Position numbers and translations under genes: made by a program
Source of the DNA: Lenisia limosa
Taxonomy: Eukaryota; Breviatea
Assembly (NCBI GenBank): GCA_001655205.1
Contig: LPNZ01000835.1
Coordinates: forward strand, 1-20,790
DNA: 20,790 nt
Direction of reading: 5' to 3'
The notes under the pieces: generated by a model
What the model saw: the letters and a program-made list of their open reading frames with translations, nothing else
What the model was told of the DNA's origin: nothing
Databases searched by the model: none
In this document: positions 1 through 20,790 of the stretch, one piece after another
How positions within the stretch are numbered: the first letter of the stretch is position 1
How the letters are laid out: each line of letters begins with the position of its first letter

Positions 1-1126
1 AGACACTACACAGCCTTTCCAAAATGGTAATCTGCCATGATTAGGGCTTCATTCTGGTTGTAATATATCAATAGTTTTCAACAATTTGTCGAGAAATTCT
101 GTCTTTTTTTTCCAAACAGAAGGGACCGCCAGTCATGAGTAGTCTTTAACATTCCAGTTTTCACGATCTTCTCCGTGAAAAAAGCGTCGACACTCCGCAT
201 CTCCACTGTACGTTTTAATTCACTTGATAATCTTCCTGCTGCTCCCGAACGCAAGGGCTTTGTAGCTGTAGAATGGAGTGGTATGCGCTTCTAATTTACC
301 CAAGGTTTGCTTTTGACACGGTTCTGATGAAGCTGACAGATATTATTTTCTCATCTATTTAGGATCGAATCTTCTCCAACATTCTTTGTAAAATGTTTCG
401 TCTATCTGTTGTATACAAGAATCATCAATGACCTCATTCTGCAATTATGGATGGTGGCTAGTTGTTGATAAGAAAACGATTTTGGGCGCAAATACTACTA
501 CTGTATCTTCCCCTCTGTTCTTTATTCACCAGTTGTCGAAACTGATATTTATCTACATCTACTGTAATAATCAAAATTGTTCTGCAGCCAGCACTTCTTC
601 TACCAATACCACTATTTTTTAAACAGCATAATTTGTTTTCAAACTTTTCGAGCAGGCTTTTTTAAAAAATATCTCAACATCTATGTTGATCGTTCTGACC
701 AAGGCTCCTTGGTTCTAGAGGAGTCAGAGCGTCGAGGTTTGTCCCAAGGCGGGTGTGTCCGTTTGGTCATAGTCATAGAGTTTTAATGCCAAGACATACA
801 TATAAATACATAGCAGATGAAGTTACGGCTTCTGCAGGTGAGTAGGGTTAAAATCCGTACTCTTTTCCTTGCCATACCCCTCTAATACCTCAAACTTTTA
901 GGATCGGAATCTGTAAATGTGAGGGTGGAATGGTATCGCTGCTCTCTGGCAATGAGGTGGGTATTTCAATATTGAATATGTTACATATTTAAAGAACCAT
1001 TAAAAGTGACTAATTGCGTTTCTTTTTTGGCACCACAGACCCTCTGCCGTAAAAGGACATTTATATGTCCCTCTTTCCAACCCGGTAACACCTACTTATA
1101 AGCCCGTAGTTATTCGAGGGGAATAA
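1..1126 (+). CDS. Putative multi-exon gene of unknown function (5' partial)
   Basis: Six plus-strand exons can be chained in phase: up to 26 (donor GTAATC), 143-280 (GTATGC), 656-754 (GTGTCC), 814-837 (GTGAGT), 902-956 (GTGGGT), and 1039 to a TAA at 1124-1126. A GTAACA donor after 1084 is an alternative if the gene goes on. Pieces include TLRISTVRFNSLDNLP, KGFVAVEWSGFFKKYLNIYV, DQGSLVLEESERRGLSQGG, SVNVRVEWYRCSLAMR and GHLYVPLSNP. Alternating hydrophobic residues suggest a beta-strand-rich fold, perhaps a C2-like sandwich, but I recognise no family. The donors resemble those of the ATM gene. The join at 754/814 is the weakest. The gene would be convergent with ATM and enter from the left edge. 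An ATG at 786 could be an alternative start. Confidence 0.4.
281..655 (+). other. Gene-free stretch, probable intron of the left-edge gene
   Basis: This 375-base AT-rich stretch lies between the second and third exons of the putative plus-strand gene. It starts GTATGC and ends TTTCGAGCAG. Two short open frames within it (428-622 and part of 577-786) are not supported by homology or codon character. Confidence 0.35.
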
Positions 1127-2089
1127 TACACCCATGTTATTTACATCAACAGTGTTCTGATGTGTGGTTAATTTTCGAACATACGTTCACGTGCTAGTAG
1201 TAAATACATCTTATATGATATATAGTACGCATATGATTTATGTATCATATTACTCATTATATTAGAAGATTAGTATCTCTTCTTATTGTTATTTTGATAT
1301 TAATACTAACTCACGCCAACCCTTCACGGACTACATTGGTTTAAACGCACTGCACTGAATGTCTGGAAAACACAGTGACTGAATCCGACGATGCTACTTA
1401 AGCAGAACTTTGTGTCTGTGATGATGTTGGGGGTGTTTTTGATAATAAAAAAATAGCATTCAGATAATCAACTCCCATTACAAAAAAAATTACCCAACAA
1501 AATGCGATTAGTCACATCACTGCAGCTTAATTCAAGAGCGACGATCCTGACAAATGTGTCGTGAGGTTGATTTACTTCGTGTCATATTAGACATGTACCT
1601 CACATCTACTGTTTAAAATTTGTAGTAATATAACATGACGTAGATTTTTGAATTGAGAGATAAGTAATGGCAATTTATTCATTTTGAGTGAAAAAAACAG
1701 CATTTTGCAGAAAAAAAAGTTTTACATTTTACGTCCACGGCTTTCAAATGTGATAATTGACAGGTTATTTCACCTCTGGCCAAAATAAATAAAATGTATA
1801 GTATTTGAAAATAATGGAAAACAGGCAGTACAAATTCCAAAAAAACTAATATTTGATGGGGCACCATTTGAGTTGATAATGGCCTGGCGACGACGTGGCA
1901 TGGAGTTGATTAGATCTTTAATTGCAAATGAAGGTATCTTAGTGAGATCAAAAGAAATGAAAACGCCAGATTCCACACAGGTATGACGGTATCATAACTG
2001 GCACGTGGTATTGGAAACTAAATTTGTCACAAAGTAGTACATTCTGATGCTTTTGGTTATTGTCGGGCTAGGAGCTCACCTAATTCGTC
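1127..2089. other. Mostly non-coding stretch with a transposase remnant
   Basis: AT-rich, with many short homopolymers and no supported exon apart from the Tc1-like remnant at 1848-1952. The segment 1200-1262 is rich in ATAT/TATAT words and has weak dyad symmetry. The stretch may include introns linking the two sets of plus-strand exons at 1-1126 and 2090-2441, but no exon bridging them was found. Confidence 0.5.
1771..1976 (-). mobile_element. Tc1/mariner transposase C-terminal fossil with terminal-repeat-like end
   Basis: The minus-strand frame from 1952 to 1848 encodes LTKIPSFAIKDLINSMPRRR followed by QAIINSNGAPSNI. This fits the C-terminal tail of Tc1-like transposases, which typically reads IP...I..LI.SMPRR.QAVI...G..TKY just before the stop and the terminal inverted repeat. 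About 50 bases further along, the minus strand reads TTTATTTTGGCCAGAGGTG (plus strand 1771-1789), close to the TTTTGGCCACCACTG ends common in these elements. The catalytic DDE/D region is not visible upstream and no opposite terminal repeat was found. The copy is therefore 5'-truncated and decayed. Confidence 0.5.
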
Positions 2090-2441
2090 ATGTTTTATGC
2101 AATCGTGAGGGAAATTCTCGAGACTGAGGAGGAGGTATGTGTCAAACCAAAAACTGTTGGTTTAATGTTCTTTTGGGCAACGCTCTGACTCCATTTTCAG
2201 GAAGAATCTGATGGTAAATACCATGGATAACAAGGAAAGTGAGGGACTTTCACACGTATCCAGTGGTGGCTATGCACTCAGGTTGGCTGTTAGAAAGTCA
2301 ATAATAAACTCACTGTTGTAGAGTTTGAAATATGCCATAATGTATACTGATGGTACAGGGTCTTCGTCAAGTAGTTCAGACAACGCTGCAGAAGATCAGG
2401 AGTTCCACACGTCCGAGTTCCCCAGCCGGAATACGGGTTAG
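2090..2441 (+). CDS. Putative short or 3'-terminal exons with an acidic Ser-rich tail
   Basis: Three plus-strand segments join in phase: 2090-2134 (ATG, FYAIVREILETEEE, donor GTATGT), 2201-2213 (EESD, donor GTAAAT) and 2359-2441 (SSSSSDNAAEDQEFHTSEF, then PSRNTG and TAG). A TAA lies in frame just before the ATG, so the first segment would have to be a start exon. The result would be a 46-residue acidic protein or the tail of an unseen isoform. A competing reading extends the middle exon to 2281 and ends it at GTTGGC. The 3' end would lie about 220 bases from the ATM stop, tail to tail. Confidence 0.25.
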
Positions 2442-2664
2442 TGGGTGGAGGCATAATGTAAATTCATATTACTCTTGAGATTTCTCATCAACACGTCTCC
2501 TTTTCTGACCCATATAGTGAAGTAGAGACCTTTGACGAGGAGGTGATAATTTAGATATGTTATTGTGGTTTTGTAAATAGTATATAGATATGTATAATAG
2601 AAGAAAAATGTGACAAAATTAAGCATTAAATACTAGAAATACATTTCACCATTGGGGCCACAAA

Positions 2665-20665
<18,001 letters not shown>

Positions 20666-20790
20666 CTGAAAATGTTAGGATTGGTTATCTTGAATAAAAC
20701 ACCTCATTGTGACAATACAAATTGCCTTTAAATTACCATCAACCTGAACTACCAAAATAGAAAGTTTCAGAAAAAACAGGCTTAGCCACA
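20666..20790 (-). other. Right-edge stretch upstream of exon 1: intron, possibly a further exon
   Basis: The sequence just upstream of the exon 1 acceptor is intron-like. On the minus strand, 20753-20790 is open and hydrophobic and ends at a possible phase-0 donor (GTAGTT), which would fit exon 1. It may instead simply be pyrimidine-rich intron. No initiation codon for the ATM gene can be identified in the window. Confidence 0.35.

Noticed and set aside
85-357. Minus-strand open frames (for example YKALAFGSSRKIIK) in the left edge
   Set aside because: Two overlapping minus-strand frames are open, but the plus-strand reading of the same bases chains with further exons on both sides. The minus-strand frames have no partner exons.
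695-710. Short inverted repeat CCAAGG-CTC-CTTGG as a possible regulatory site
   Set aside because: It lies within a probable plus-strand exon, and a six-base-arm dyad is expected by chance in a window of this size.

Overview
The window is eukaryotic nuclear DNA, AT-rich and extremely intron-dense. Almost all of it is one minus-strand gene for a phosphatidylinositol-3-kinase-like protein kinase of the ATM/Tel1 family. I rebuilt the gene by hand, joining minus-strand exons at GT...AG borders and checking that codon phase is kept at every junction. The chain has 71 exons running from 20665 down to a TAG stop at 2665-2667. It gives about 6.85 kb of coding sequence, roughly 2,285 residues, with introns of about 56-359 bases. 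No frameshift or internal stop is needed. The only break is a run of N at 3594-3781 inside the kinase domain. No start codon was found, so the 5' end lies beyond the right edge.

Layout of the protein, from right to left: 20.67-20.36 kb, a Ser/Pro-rich low-complexity stretch; 20.15-12.6 kb, a long alpha-solenoid (HEAT-like) region; 12.35-11.66 kb, the last solenoid part before FAT; 11.5-6.1 kb, the FAT domain; 5.97-3.12 kb, the linker and PI3K-like kinase domain (conserved GLGDRH and HIDLG motifs); 3.0-2.67 kb, the PIKK regulatory linker and the C-terminal FATC domain. ATM rather than ATR, DNA-PKcs, SMG1, mTOR or TRRAP is indicated by segment-by-segment, nearly gap-free agreement with remembered ATM sequence across FAT, kinase and FATC.

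The left 2.6 kb holds weaker signals. There is a probable plus-strand multi-exon gene of unknown function (1 to about 1126), convergent with the ATM gene and entering from the left edge. A second short set of plus-strand exons (2090-2441) encodes an acidic, Ser-rich tail. Between them is a minus-strand fossil of a Tc1/mariner transposase C-terminus with a terminal-repeat-like end.

The organism cannot be named from this window. Short introns at about ten per kb of coding sequence, splice donors that keep G at +5 but rarely A at +4, and a moderately AT-rich base composition suggest a protist or alga rather than a vertebrate, but this is inference. There is no sign of a bacterial operon, CRISPR array, tRNA, rRNA or virus.
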